Assembly: GCA_020253595.1 (NCBI GenBank)
Contig: JADCBH010000029.1
Location: 1-6,051 of the forward strand
Source: Brevundimonas sp.
GTDB taxonomy: Bacteria > Pseudomonadota > Alphaproteobacteria > Caulobacterales > Caulobacteraceae
Reading direction: 5' to 3'
DNA: 6,051 bases
The notes under the pieces were generated by a model, which made no database searches, was not told the DNA's origin, and saw only the letters and a list, made by a program, of their open reading frames with translations. This document shows, piece by piece, positions 1 through 6,051 of this stretch. The position numbers were made by a program, and so were the translations under genes. How positions within the stretch are numbered: position 1 is the stretch's first letter; every line of letters begins with the position of its first letter.

Positions 1-1015
1 CCCGCACCCGATCACTCAACGCCGCCATTGCTGGTGCCCAGATCTCCGGCGTCATCAGCCAGCCGTGCAGGAAGACGACAGCCTTGTCGGCGCTTGGCTC
101 GACCACGTCGATCCGGGTCCCTTCAGACAAGACGGTGCGTCGGTCCGCCTCGGCCAGATCAATCGAACGGGACTTTGCGCTCGCGGCAGCGCGCAGGAAC
201 GGGCCGGCAGCAGCCATCACCGCGTCCGGATCCTCGATCAGGGCGAAATCCTGCCCGCGCGGAATGACGGCTAGTTCCGCGGAGGGCATGGCGGCGTGAA
301 GCCGGCGCACCCAGTGCAGCGGCGGCCAGCCCGAGAGGGCAGGAGCCAGCAGCAGCGTCGGTGTTCTCACCTGCGCCAGCTCTGCCTCCGTGACGGACTG
401 GCGTCGCATGGAGGTGAGCCAGTCGAACACGGTGGCGGGGTCCAGCCGCCCGCGATCGGCCGCCAAACGACGGGCCACGAGCTGGTCGATCTCGTCCCAG
501 TGTTTTTCGGCCCACTCCGGCGATACGCTCGAAAGAATCCAGAAGCGTGTGTAGAAGTCGAGGTCTGCGTCGCTGTTGTCGCGGCCGAGCATACGCCGCA
601 GCATCTCGAGCTGGTAAGCAAGCGGTCGCTGTTCCTCTGGCTCGTAGATAGCACCCAGCAGCACGCAGGACAGCAGTCGCTCCGGTTGTTCGACCAGCAT
701 CCTCAGACCGACTTGGGCCCCGCCGGTCCAACCGAAAAGATGGAAGCGCGGATGGCCCAGCGCTTCCGCCGTTTCGATCACCGACTGGCCGAGCGCGCGA
801 TAGACGTCGCGCGGATCGTCACCCTTGTTGAAGGGCGGGACCGGCAGGTCGAAATTGGCTACGGTGAAATGCTCTGCCAGCCGCGGCCAAATCCTGTTCC
901 ACAGCCCCATTCCACCCGGTGCCATGCGGGTCAGGACCATCAACGGTGCTCCTGGCCGCTCGCTGATCCAGACACGACTTCCGTTGACGTTACGCTCCTC
1001 GATCGGCGGGGTCAT
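1..1015 (-). CDS. Tandem alpha/beta-hydrolase fusion protein, 3' end outside the window
   Basis: The minus-strand frame is open from the ATG at 1015 to the left edge: 338 codons, no stop. Residues 1-275 have the layout of one complete alpha/beta-hydrolase domain. The nucleophile elbow is FGWTGG, with Thr97 where Ser normally stands. Thr29-Arg30 replace the usual His-Gly of the oxyanion strand, Ser228-Gly229 lie where the acid Asp is expected, and Asp256 (GQDFALIEDP) sits at the usual His position. After a linker (about 276-300) a second domain begins, with VVFLHGW at 313-319, a canonical oxyanion-hole strand. I infer a two-domain protein of some 530 residues, with a degenerate first domain and a possibly active second one whose triad lies outside the window. 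The start overlaps the transporter stop (TGATG) and is preceded by GGAGGAGAGG, so translational coupling is likely. Substrate unknown; an ester, lactone or C-C hydrolase role would fit the neighbours. Confidence 0.85.
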   Translation of the reverse strand, partial: MTPPIEERNVNGSRVWISERPGAPLMVLTRMAPGGMGLWNRIWPRLAEHFTVANFDLPVPPFNKGDDPRDVYRALGQSVIETAEALGHPRFHLFGWTGGAQVGLRMLVEQPERLLSCVLLGAIYEPEEQRPLAYQLEMLRRMLGRDNSDADLDFYTRFWILSSVSPEWAEKHWDEIDQLVARRLAADRGRLDPATVFDWLTSMRRQSVTEAELAQVRTPTLLLAPALSGWPPLHWVRRLHAAMPSAELAVIPRGQDFALIEDPDAVMAAAGPFLRAAASAKSRSIDLAEADRRTVLSEGTRIDVVEPSADKAVVFLHGWLMTPEIWAPAMAALSDRVR

Positions 1016-2349
1016 CAGGCCTCTCCTCCGGCTGCACGGCGGTAACCTCTGGTAGCCAGACTGAGAATGACAATCGCGGCTCCACCGCATACCGCCCAAA
1101 GCAGGGCCAGAGACCAACCCAAGGCAGCTTCGGACTTAAACAGCGTATCATTGGTCAGACCGACCATCAGCGGACCCAAGGTATGGCCGACCGCATTCAA
1201 GACGAATACGTAGATTGCGGTTATCCGACCGCGTATTTCAGGTGGCGTGAGATCGGCCAACATAGCGAAGGCTACACCGAACGGCATCGGCGCGAAGAAG
1301 GTGATGGCCGCAAGAGCCGACCAGCCAAGCGCGCCGCGGTCGGTCTGATAGACCAACACGCCGAACAGGGTCGCGCCCACCGCGGCGAAAAGGGTGGCGC
1401 GAAGGGATGCGTCACCGCGCCCGCTGCGCGCCAGCCGGCTCGCCAGCCAACCGCCAAAGAAGGTGCCTACCAGGCCGAAGACCACCGAAATTGGTCCATA
1501 GGTGCGGGCGATCTCGCCCGGCGAAAGCCCCCAGTCGCGGACAAGGAAAATCGGAGCCCATGCGGTAGCGCCGGCCACGGCAGAAAGCATCAGGGTCATG
1601 GCAGCGGTGACTGCCATAAACACTGCGCCATGCGTCTTCATGAAAGGCGCAAGTCCACGCGGCGCATCGGCGGGCCGGGCCTCGACCGCCCGGCGCGGTT
1701 CACGAGCGAAGAACAGCACAACGGCCGCCAACACAAAACCAGGGAGAGCAAGCAAAAGGAAGGTCTGTTGCCATGGAGCGAAATTGCCGAGCCCCATGAT
1801 GACCGGTGCCGCGGGTGAACCCAGCCACTCCAACAAAAGCCCGCCCAGAATTAGCGACAGGCCCACCCCCAGCACGGTGCCCATATGATAGACGCTCATT
1901 GCAGTGGCACGCGGTCCGACCGGCAAGGCGGCGGCGATCATCGCCAAGGCGCAGGGTGTTAGTACAGCCTCGAACAGACCCACACCAACCCTGGCCAGGA
2001 AGAGCATCTCGAAATTCTGAGCCAGACCGCACAGACCGGTCATTACGCTCCAGGCGACCACGCCCAAGGCGATCAGGCGGCGGCGATCGAACCGGTCGGC
2101 CAACCAGCCTCCGGGCACAGTGGCCAAGGTGAAGCTGACGGTAAATGCCAAACCCTGAAGCAGGGCCAGCCGAGTGTCCGAGATGTTCAGATCAGTCTTG
2201 ATCGACTGCGCGAGCAGATTGATCACGGCTCGATCAATGTAGGCCAGGGTCAGGCAAGCGGACAGCAAAAGCGTGAGCGTCCAAGCGGCCGCTCTGTCGT
2301 AGTCCGGCGGCACGGCCCGGTGGCCGGCGGCGAGGTCGCCCGTGCTCAT
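1015..2349 (-). CDS. MFS transporter, spinster-like family
   Basis: A 444-residue inner-membrane protein of typical MFS length, with about 12 hydrophobic segments in two halves around a hydrophilic loop (about 216-240). TM1 carries the charged YIDR motif (37-40) common in spinster-like and organic-anion MFS carriers. The loop after TM2 has classic motif A, GGWLADRFDRRR (80-91). TM4 and the following region read LARVGVGLFEA (118-128). The second-half motif A copy is weaker, GGWLASRLARSG (299-310), with Ser in place of Asp, and PPEIRGR lies at 369-375. Known members carry small organic acids, sugars or lipids, usually by proton symport; direction and substrate here are not readable. It lies 86 bp after the thiolase gene and overlaps the hydrolase by one base, so it probably imports the substrate of the pathway, or exports a product. 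The start is supported by AGGGGA five bases before the ATG. Confidence 0.93.
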   Translation of the reverse strand: MSTGDLAAGHRAVPPDYDRAAAWTLTLLLSACLTLAYIDRAVINLLAQSIKTDLNISDTRLALLQGLAFTVSFTLATVPGGWLADRFDRRRLIALGVVAWSVMTGLCGLAQNFEMLFLARVGVGLFEAVLTPCALAMIAAALPVGPRATAMSVYHMGTVLGVGLSLILGGLLLEWLGSPAAPVIMGLGNFAPWQQTFLLLALPGFVLAAVVLFFAREPRRAVEARPADAPRGLAPFMKTHGAVFMAVTAAMTLMLSAVAGATAWAPIFLVRDWGLSPGEIARTYGPISVVFGLVGTFFGGWLASRLARSGRGDASLRATLFAAVGATLFGVLVYQTDRGALGWSALAAITFFAPMPFGVAFAMLADLTPPEIRGRITAIYVFVLNAVGHTLGPLMVGLTNDTLFKSEAALGWSLALLWAVCGGAAIVILSLATRGYRRAAGGEA

Positions 2350-2388
2350 GTTATTCCCCTGTTTTTGTTTTTCGATAACGCCTCACAA

Positions 2389-2410
2389 GGCTACCAAGAT
2401 CTTGCAAGCC
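2389..2410. promoter_or_regulatory. 22-bp imperfect palindrome between thiolase and MFS genes
   Basis: GGCT and AGCC arms flank a palindromic core CAAGATCTTG, with two mismatched pairs between arm and core; 9 of 11 base pairs are symmetric. It lies 40-61 bp upstream of the transporter ATG in the only intergenic gap of the leftward unit. The symmetry suits a dimeric repressor or activator site controlling an internal promoter, but no convincing -35/-10 pair was found beside it. A transcribed hairpin is the alternative. Function is inferred from symmetry and position only. Confidence 0.25.
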
Positions 2411-2422
2411 GTTTGAACAAAA

Positions 2423-2434
2423 AGTGTCACCACT
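2423..2434 (-). other. Small hairpin with T-run after the thiolase stop
   Basis: On the minus strand, two bases after the thiolase TAA, AGTG and CACT can pair around a GTGA loop (a GNRA-type tetraloop), directly followed by a run of T (2419-2423). The layout resembles an intrinsic terminator, but a 4-bp stem is too short to stop transcription efficiently. At most it could pause polymerase or reduce readthrough into the transporter gene. Low confidence in any function. Confidence 0.2.
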
Positions 2435-2435
2435 G

Positions 2436-3689
2436 TTAACGAACCCGTTCCAAGATTGACAGGGCCGAGACAGCCTCATCAAACCCCAGAACGCCGCCGC
2501 CGTTCTCCACCAACCCGATCCTCGCGCTCGCCACCTGGCGAGCGCCCGCCTCACCTCGCAGCTGTTCGACGATCTCGCTGAGCATGGCCAGACCGGTGGC
2601 ACCGACTGGATGGCCCTTGGAAACCAGGCCGCCGGAGGGGTTCAAAGGAATCCGGCCGTTCAGGCCGGTGGCACCTGATTCGGCCAAAGGGCCGCCCGCG
2701 CCCTCAGGACAGAAGCCAATCGCCTCGGCTTTCGATATCTCCGAGAAGGCCGTGGCGTCATGGACCTCAGCCACATCGATGTCGTCGGGGGTGAGCCCGG
2801 CCTCGGCGAGAGCGGCGGCGGCGGCTTTTGCCACGACGCCGAGAGCTTCGGGGGGGCGATAGGTTCCGGTCCTGAGGACGCTGCTGCGGATCGCGATCGA
2901 ACGCATTCGCTGAGACCCGGACAGGGCACCCACGAAGGATTCGGAGGCTACCAGGACCGCTGCGGCCCCATCCCCGATCGGCGAGCACATGGCGCGGGTG
3001 AAGGGTGTGGTCACCGCCCGATCAGCGAGCACCTCCTCGATCGTCATGGGGAACCGATACTGGGCTTTTGGATTGAGCGCGCCGTTGTTGTGGCTCTTGG
3101 CGGCGACGGCGGCGATCTGGCGCTCGGTCGTGCCATGTGCACCCATATGCCACAGCGCCTGCATGGCGTAGGTGTCCATAAATGGGCTGCGGTCTGAGCC
3201 AAGAACGAAGGGGTGGCCGAGCGCTTCGCCGACCTCGCGATAGTAGCCCTGCCAGCGCTCCGGATCGAGCATGTCCGCCCCAGCCATGAAGCCTGCGAGG
3301 CTTTGGGGCGACGGGTTCGGATTGAACAGTTTCTCCACCCCAAGCGCCAGGGAAACGTGGGCGCGGCCGGATATGATATCCGTCAACGCCCCATGGAAGG
3401 CCGTCGAGCCGGTTGCGCAGGCGTTCTCGACATTGATCACCGGGACTGACACGGGAAAACGCCCCGAGGCGACGAGGGGAGACAGGCATATCTGACCTCT
3501 TACGCTGCCCTGACCGACGGCTTGCAGTCCGCAGTTTCCGAACCAGGTGCTGGCGATCTCGGCACCGTCCGGAAGCCCGGCGTCAGCCAGAACACCCTCG
3601 TAAGCTTCGGCCGTCAGAGCCTTGAAGCTGATGTCGGGCCGCTTGCCGAACGCGGTCATAAAGGCACCGACGATATAGGCCTTGCTCAT
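2436..3689 (-). CDS. SCP-x-type thiolase / acetyl-CoA acetyltransferase-like protein
   Basis: A 417-residue, full-length thiolase-fold enzyme. The N-terminal half has the nucleophile Cys91 in VENACATGS (87-95). The C-terminal half has His310 in EVHDATAFSE (308-317) and His360 in KGHPVGATG (358-366). Where biosynthetic and beta-oxidation thiolases carry a second catalytic Cys near the end, this protein has ENGGGVLG (395-402), the pattern of the SCP-x/lipid-transfer thiolase-like group. Relatives thiolytically cleave 3-ketoacyl-CoA, or act as retro-aldolases in steroid side-chain breakdown; which reaction applies here is not decidable. Aldolase-type members usually need a DUF35 (OB-fold/zinc) partner, and none is encoded in the window. 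It is first in the leftward unit and divergent from the acyl-CoA ligase, which would supply CoA-thioester substrate. The ATG at 3689 is preceded by GAGGA at good spacing. Confidence 0.93.
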   Translation of the reverse strand: MSKAYIVGAFMTAFGKRPDISFKALTAEAYEGVLADAGLPDGAEIASTWFGNCGLQAVGQGSVRGQICLSPLVASGRFPVSVPVINVENACATGSTAFHGALTDIISGRAHVSLALGVEKLFNPNPSPQSLAGFMAGADMLDPERWQGYYREVGEALGHPFVLGSDRSPFMDTYAMQALWHMGAHGTTERQIAAVAAKSHNNGALNPKAQYRFPMTIEEVLADRAVTTPFTRAMCSPIGDGAAAVLVASESFVGALSGSQRMRSIAIRSSVLRTGTYRPPEALGVVAKAAAAALAEAGLTPDDIDVAEVHDATAFSEISKAEAIGFCPEGAGGPLAESGATGLNGRIPLNPSGGLVSKGHPVGATGLAMLSEIVEQLRGEAGARQVASARIGLVENGGGVLGFDEAVSALSILERVR

Positions 3690-3709
3690 TTAAAATCCTC
3701 GCCCCTCCA

Positions 3710-3737
3710 CATAAAACTGGCTACAGTTCGATGGCAA
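3710..3737 (-). promoter_or_regulatory. Candidate leftward promoter for the thiolase-MFS-hydrolase unit
   Basis: On the minus strand TTGCCA (plus positions 3737-3732) resembles a -35 box, and TTTATG (3715-3710) lies 16 bp further on as a weak -10 box. Transcription would begin near 3703, giving a very short leader that still contains the GAGGA ribosome site of the thiolase gene. The match to consensus is moderate and the -10 is poor, so this is a plausible site, not a firm one. Confidence 0.3.
3715..3728. promoter_or_regulatory. Inverted repeat AACTG-N4-CAGTT, possible operator
   Basis: Perfect 5-bp arms AACTG and CAGTT flank the 4-bp spacer GCTA in the gap between the divergent ligase and thiolase genes. 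The repeat falls almost exactly between the candidate -35 and -10 boxes of the leftward promoter, the place where a repressor of TetR, MarR or similar type would block polymerase. One bound site could also affect the rightward gene, since the gap is so short. No regulator gene is visible in the window. Arms of 5 bp can occur by chance, so confidence is modest. Confidence 0.3.
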
Positions 3738-3738
3738 G

Positions 3739-5340
3739 GTGTATTCAGAAACGTACGGAGGGCCTGTGCTGCCGCGAGTGTTCGTATCCCTGCCGGAAAC
3801 CGTGGCCATGCTCGCCAAACATCGCGGCGGCGATCTAGCCTTGGTCGACGAGCGCGAACGTGTCACCTGGCGGGAACTCGACAAGCGGGTCGCGGGAGTG
3901 TCGCGCGCCCTGATCGCCGATGGTCTGGCCAAGGGCGACCGGGTCGCGTTCCTGGCCCTGTCCCAGGTGCCCGCCGTGGTCGCGCTCCTCGGCGTTCTTC
4001 GGGCCGGGGGCGTCGCTGCGCCCTTGTCGCCGATGCTCACCCCGGCCCTGGCGGCTCATCTGATCCGCGACAGCGGCGCTGAATGGATGATCGCCTGCGA
4101 ACTCCTGGCGGGCCTGGCTGACGCCGCGGTCGCGGAAGTCGACCAAGCGTGGCCCGCGCGCCGACGCATTGCGCTGGATTTCGCTCGGCCGGACTGGATC
4201 AGCGTAGGGGATTTCGTTGCCGGTGCCCCGGCCGATGGCCCAAGCGCCGTCGCGCTTGAGCCCGACGACCTGTGCAACATCATCTACAGTTCCGGCACGA
4301 CTGGCGTTCCCAAAGGCATCGTTCACGATCATCGCCTGCGAACCGACTTCGCCCTCGGCCTGGCGTTGGAGTTTCGGATGGACCAGAGCACGGTCAATCT
4401 GATCTCCACGCCGCTGCACACCAATGGCACCTGGATGACTCTTCTGCCGACCCTGGCGGTCGGCGGCATCAATGTGCTCCTCAAACGGTTCGAGCCCGCG
4501 CGTTTCCTTCAATTGCTCGAAAGGGAAAGCGTCAGCCATGCCTTCGCCGTCCCGACGCAGATCCAGGCCCTCGCGGAACGGCTCGAAAACTCACCCACTG
4601 ATCTTCACGCGCTCAAACTGCTGATCTCCGCAGGATCGTCGATGTCGCCCACGTTGAAGCTGCGAGCGACCGCGCTTTTCGACGGCAAGATCATGGAACT
4701 GTACGGATTGACCGAGGGCATCTCCACCGTACTGAAGCCGGAGGATGTCGCGGCCCATATGGCAACAGTCGGGCGGCCGATGGTCGGGGTTGAGATCGCC
4801 GTGCTGGACGATGCAGATCGCCCCCTACCCCCCGACGAGGTGGGCGAAATCGTCGGCCGCTCTGCCGGCATCATGCGGGGCTACTGGAATCGTCCGGACG
4901 CCACTGCCGAAATCGTCTGGCGCGATGACGATGGGCGGCTGTTTATCCGCACGGGCGACATGGGCCGTCTGGATCATGAGGGGTATCTGACCATCACGGA
5001 CCGGAAGAAGGACATGATCGTCTCCGGCGGCATAAATGTCTTCGCTTCGGACATCGAGGCCGTAGTGCTCGAACATCCGGATGTCGTCGACGTCGCGGTA
5101 ATCGCGATCCCGGATCCGAAATGGGGCGAAACGCCCCTCGCGTTGGTGCGCGTCCGTCCGAACGCGGTAGACATCGAGTCTATCCGTCACTTCGCCAACG
5201 CCAGACTGGCTCGGTACCAGCATATCAGCGCCATCGAACGACAGGACGATGATTTCCCGCGCAACCTCTTGGGCAAGGTGCTGAAGCGCGAGCTTCGCGC
5301 AATGCACAGTGGGATTCCTCAGGCAGTACAGGAGAACTGA
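3739..5340 (+). CDS. Class I adenylate-forming acyl-CoA synthetase (AMP-binding)
   Basis: A 533-residue ANL-superfamily ligase that should activate a carboxylic acid with ATP to an acyl-adenylate, then to the CoA thioester, in the cytoplasm. All core motifs are present: P-loop YSSGTTGVPKG (183-193), STPLHTNGTW in the substrate domain, YGLTE (322-326), RTGD (404-407) with the ribose-binding Asp407, hinge DRKKDMIVSGGIN (421-433), and C-terminal Lys513 in NLLGKVLKREL, the adenylation lysine. Length is normal and the enzyme looks intact. Closest in style are medium/long-chain, steroid or aromatic acyl-CoA ligases; the acid cannot be deduced. The start is uncertain. GTG at 3739 is the first in-frame start but has no clear Shine-Dalgarno. 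GTG at 3766 follows GGAGGG by three bases and gives a protein nine residues shorter. The stop is one base before the lipoprotein ATG, so the two are co-transcribed. Confidence 0.93.
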   Translation: MYSETYGGPVLPRVFVSLPETVAMLAKHRGGDLALVDERERVTWRELDKRVAGVSRALIADGLAKGDRVAFLALSQVPAVVALLGVLRAGGVAAPLSPMLTPALAAHLIRDSGAEWMIACELLAGLADAAVAEVDQAWPARRRIALDFARPDWISVGDFVAGAPADGPSAVALEPDDLCNIIYSSGTTGVPKGIVHDHRLRTDFALGLALEFRMDQSTVNLISTPLHTNGTWMTLLPTLAVGGINVLLKRFEPARFLQLLERESVSHAFAVPTQIQALAERLENSPTDLHALKLLISAGSSMSPTLKLRATALFDGKIMELYGLTEGISTVLKPEDVAAHMATVGRPMVGVEIAVLDDADRPLPPDEVGEIVGRSAGIMRGYWNRPDATAEIVWRDDDGRLFIRTGDMGRLDHEGYLTITDRKKDMIVSGGINVFASDIEAVVLEHPDVVDVAVIAIPDPKWGETPLALVRVRPNAVDIESIRHFANARLARYQHISAIERQDDDFPRNLLGKVLKRELRAMHSGIPQAVQEN

Positions 5341-5341
5341 A

Positions 5342-6051
5342 ATGATCGCTCGGCTCACATTACTGGTGCTCGGCCTCGCACTGACAGCCTGCGTCGAGTC
5401 ATCCGCCGCCCAATCCGGCCGACTCTCCCGAGGCTCCTCGCCGGAACTGGAAGCTGCGATCGCGCGGGTCCGCGCTGAGCTTTCAATGGAAAACGTTCGC
5501 GTAGGCGACGTGGAACGCACCTACTACATGCATCGCCCAATCTCCCTGAACGGTCCGGCACCGTTGCTGTTCGTGCTGCATGGCGGTAACGGGACGGCGC
5601 TCCAGCGAGCGGCCCAGACCGGCTTCAATGCCATCGCCGATCGGGAGGGTTTCGTCGTGGTCTACCCTCAGGGTTTGGGCAATGGATGGAACGACGGTCG
5701 CGACACCTCCTTCCTGCTGGAGCGTCAGCAGAATGCAGATGACGTCGCCTTCTTCCGCGTGATGATCGATCGTCTGATCGCTGACGGCCTGGCCGATCCC
5801 GACCGCGTCTATCTTTCCGGAGGCTCCAACGGCGGAATGATGAGCTTCAGACTGGCTTGCGAAGCGACGGACACCTTTGCGGCAGTGGTGACCATGGTGG
5901 CTAACCTGCCCGAGCCCCTAGCCGCGCAATGTCGGCCGACCCGACCGTTGCCACTGCTGATGATGCACGGCACCGCCGATCCCCTGATGCCTCCTGAAGG
6001 CGGCTCGGTCGCAGCCTTCACCCAGTCCGACCAGGGGCGCGTGATCTCCGC
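5342..6051 (+). CDS. LpqC/PHB-depolymerase-like esterase lipoprotein, 3' end outside the window
   Basis: The visible 236 residues begin with a short signal peptide, MIARLTLLVLGLALTAC. The lipobox LTAC makes Cys17 the lipidated residue; Val at +2 rather than Asp suggests outer-membrane sorting. The mature part matches the LpqC / polyhydroxybutyrate-depolymerase-like esterase family: LHGGNGTA (79-86) is the oxyanion loop, VVYPQGLGNGWNDGR (106-120) carries the family hallmark GWNDGR, GGSNGG (160-165) holds nucleophile Ser162, and HGTADPLMP (209-217) holds the likely acid Asp213. The catalytic His should lie beyond the window edge. Family members include PHB depolymerases and feruloyl or acetylxylan esterases; as a lipoprotein it would act outside the inner membrane on an ester or oligomer. 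AGGAG lies eight bases before the ATG, which is one base after the ligase stop. The released acid is a natural substrate for that ligase. Confidence 0.9.
   Translation, partial: MIARLTLLVLGLALTACVESSAAQSGRLSRGSSPELEAAIARVRAELSMENVRVGDVERTYYMHRPISLNGPAPLLFVLHGGNGTALQRAAQTGFNAIADREGFVVVYPQGLGNGWNDGRDTSFLLERQQNADDVAFFRVMIDRLIADGLADPDRVYLSGGSNGGMMSFRLACEATDTFAAVVTMVANLPEPLAAQCRPTRPLPLLMMHGTADPLMPPEGGSVAAFTQSDQGRVIS

Noticed and set aside
296..1045. Plus-strand open frame of 249 codons opposite the hydrolase gene
   Set aside because: It is antisense to a well-supported hydrolase, has no recognisable domain, and its composition fits a mirror frame of GC-rich coding sequence.
1183..1818. Plus-strand open frame of 211 codons opposite the MFS gene
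   Set aside because: It is a shadow of the transporter: strongly charged and without domains, as expected from the antisense of membrane-protein codons.
2361..2373. T-rich stretch on the plus strand as a terminator tail
   Set aside because: No plus-strand gene ends upstream of it and no GC-rich stem precedes it; on the minus strand it is simply the A-rich leader of the transporter gene.
3731..3838. ATG-initiated 35-codon Cys-rich frame at the ligase start (MARCIQKRTEGLCCREC...)
   Set aside because: It is out of frame with the ligase, has no Shine-Dalgarno, and its Cys content is explained by frame-shifted reading of the ligase N-terminus.
3835..4539. Minus-strand open frame of 234 codons inside the ligase gene
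   Set aside because: It lies wholly opposite the AMP-binding core motifs, is low in hydrophobic structure and has no family resemblance.
4825..5520. Minus-strand open frame of 231 codons across the ligase-lipoprotein junction
   Set aside because: It is antisense to two genes with clear motifs, and its protein shows no recognisable domain.

Overview
The window is about 6 kb of GC-rich, tightly packed bacterial DNA. Five protein-coding genes sit in two divergent transcription units. GC-rich coding, strong Shine-Dalgarno sequences, a spinster-like MFS transporter next to an SCP-x-type thiolase, and an LpqC-like lipoprotein esterase suggest an alphaproteobacterium, perhaps of the Sphingomonadales or Caulobacterales. 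That placement is an inference from style and gene content; the window has no rRNA or other phylogenetic marker.

Leftward unit (minus strand, from about 3689 down past position 1): an SCP-x/thiolase-like acyl-CoA enzyme, an 86-bp gap, a 12-TM MFS transporter, then an alpha/beta-hydrolase whose ATG overlaps the transporter stop by one base (TGATG). The hydrolase runs off the left edge. What is visible is one whole but catalytically degenerate hydrolase domain followed by the start of a second one with a canonical HG oxyanion motif. The gene therefore looks like a tandem-hydrolase fusion.

Rightward unit (plus strand, from about 3739 past 6051): a class I adenylate-forming acyl-CoA ligase, then, one base after its stop, a lipoprotein of the LpqC/PHB-depolymerase-like esterase family cut by the right edge. 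The units are separated by only 49 to 76 bp, depending on the ligase start. That gap holds a 14-bp inverted repeat inside a candidate leftward promoter.

Together the genes read as a small catabolic module: an envelope-anchored esterase frees a carboxylic acid from an ester, the MFS protein moves substrate or product across the inner membrane, the ligase activates the acid as a CoA thioester, the thiolase-like enzyme cleaves the acyl-CoA, and the tandem hydrolase cleaves an ester, lactone or C-C bond. The substrate cannot be read from the sequence. No RNA genes, CRISPR arrays, insertion sequences or attachment sites were seen.
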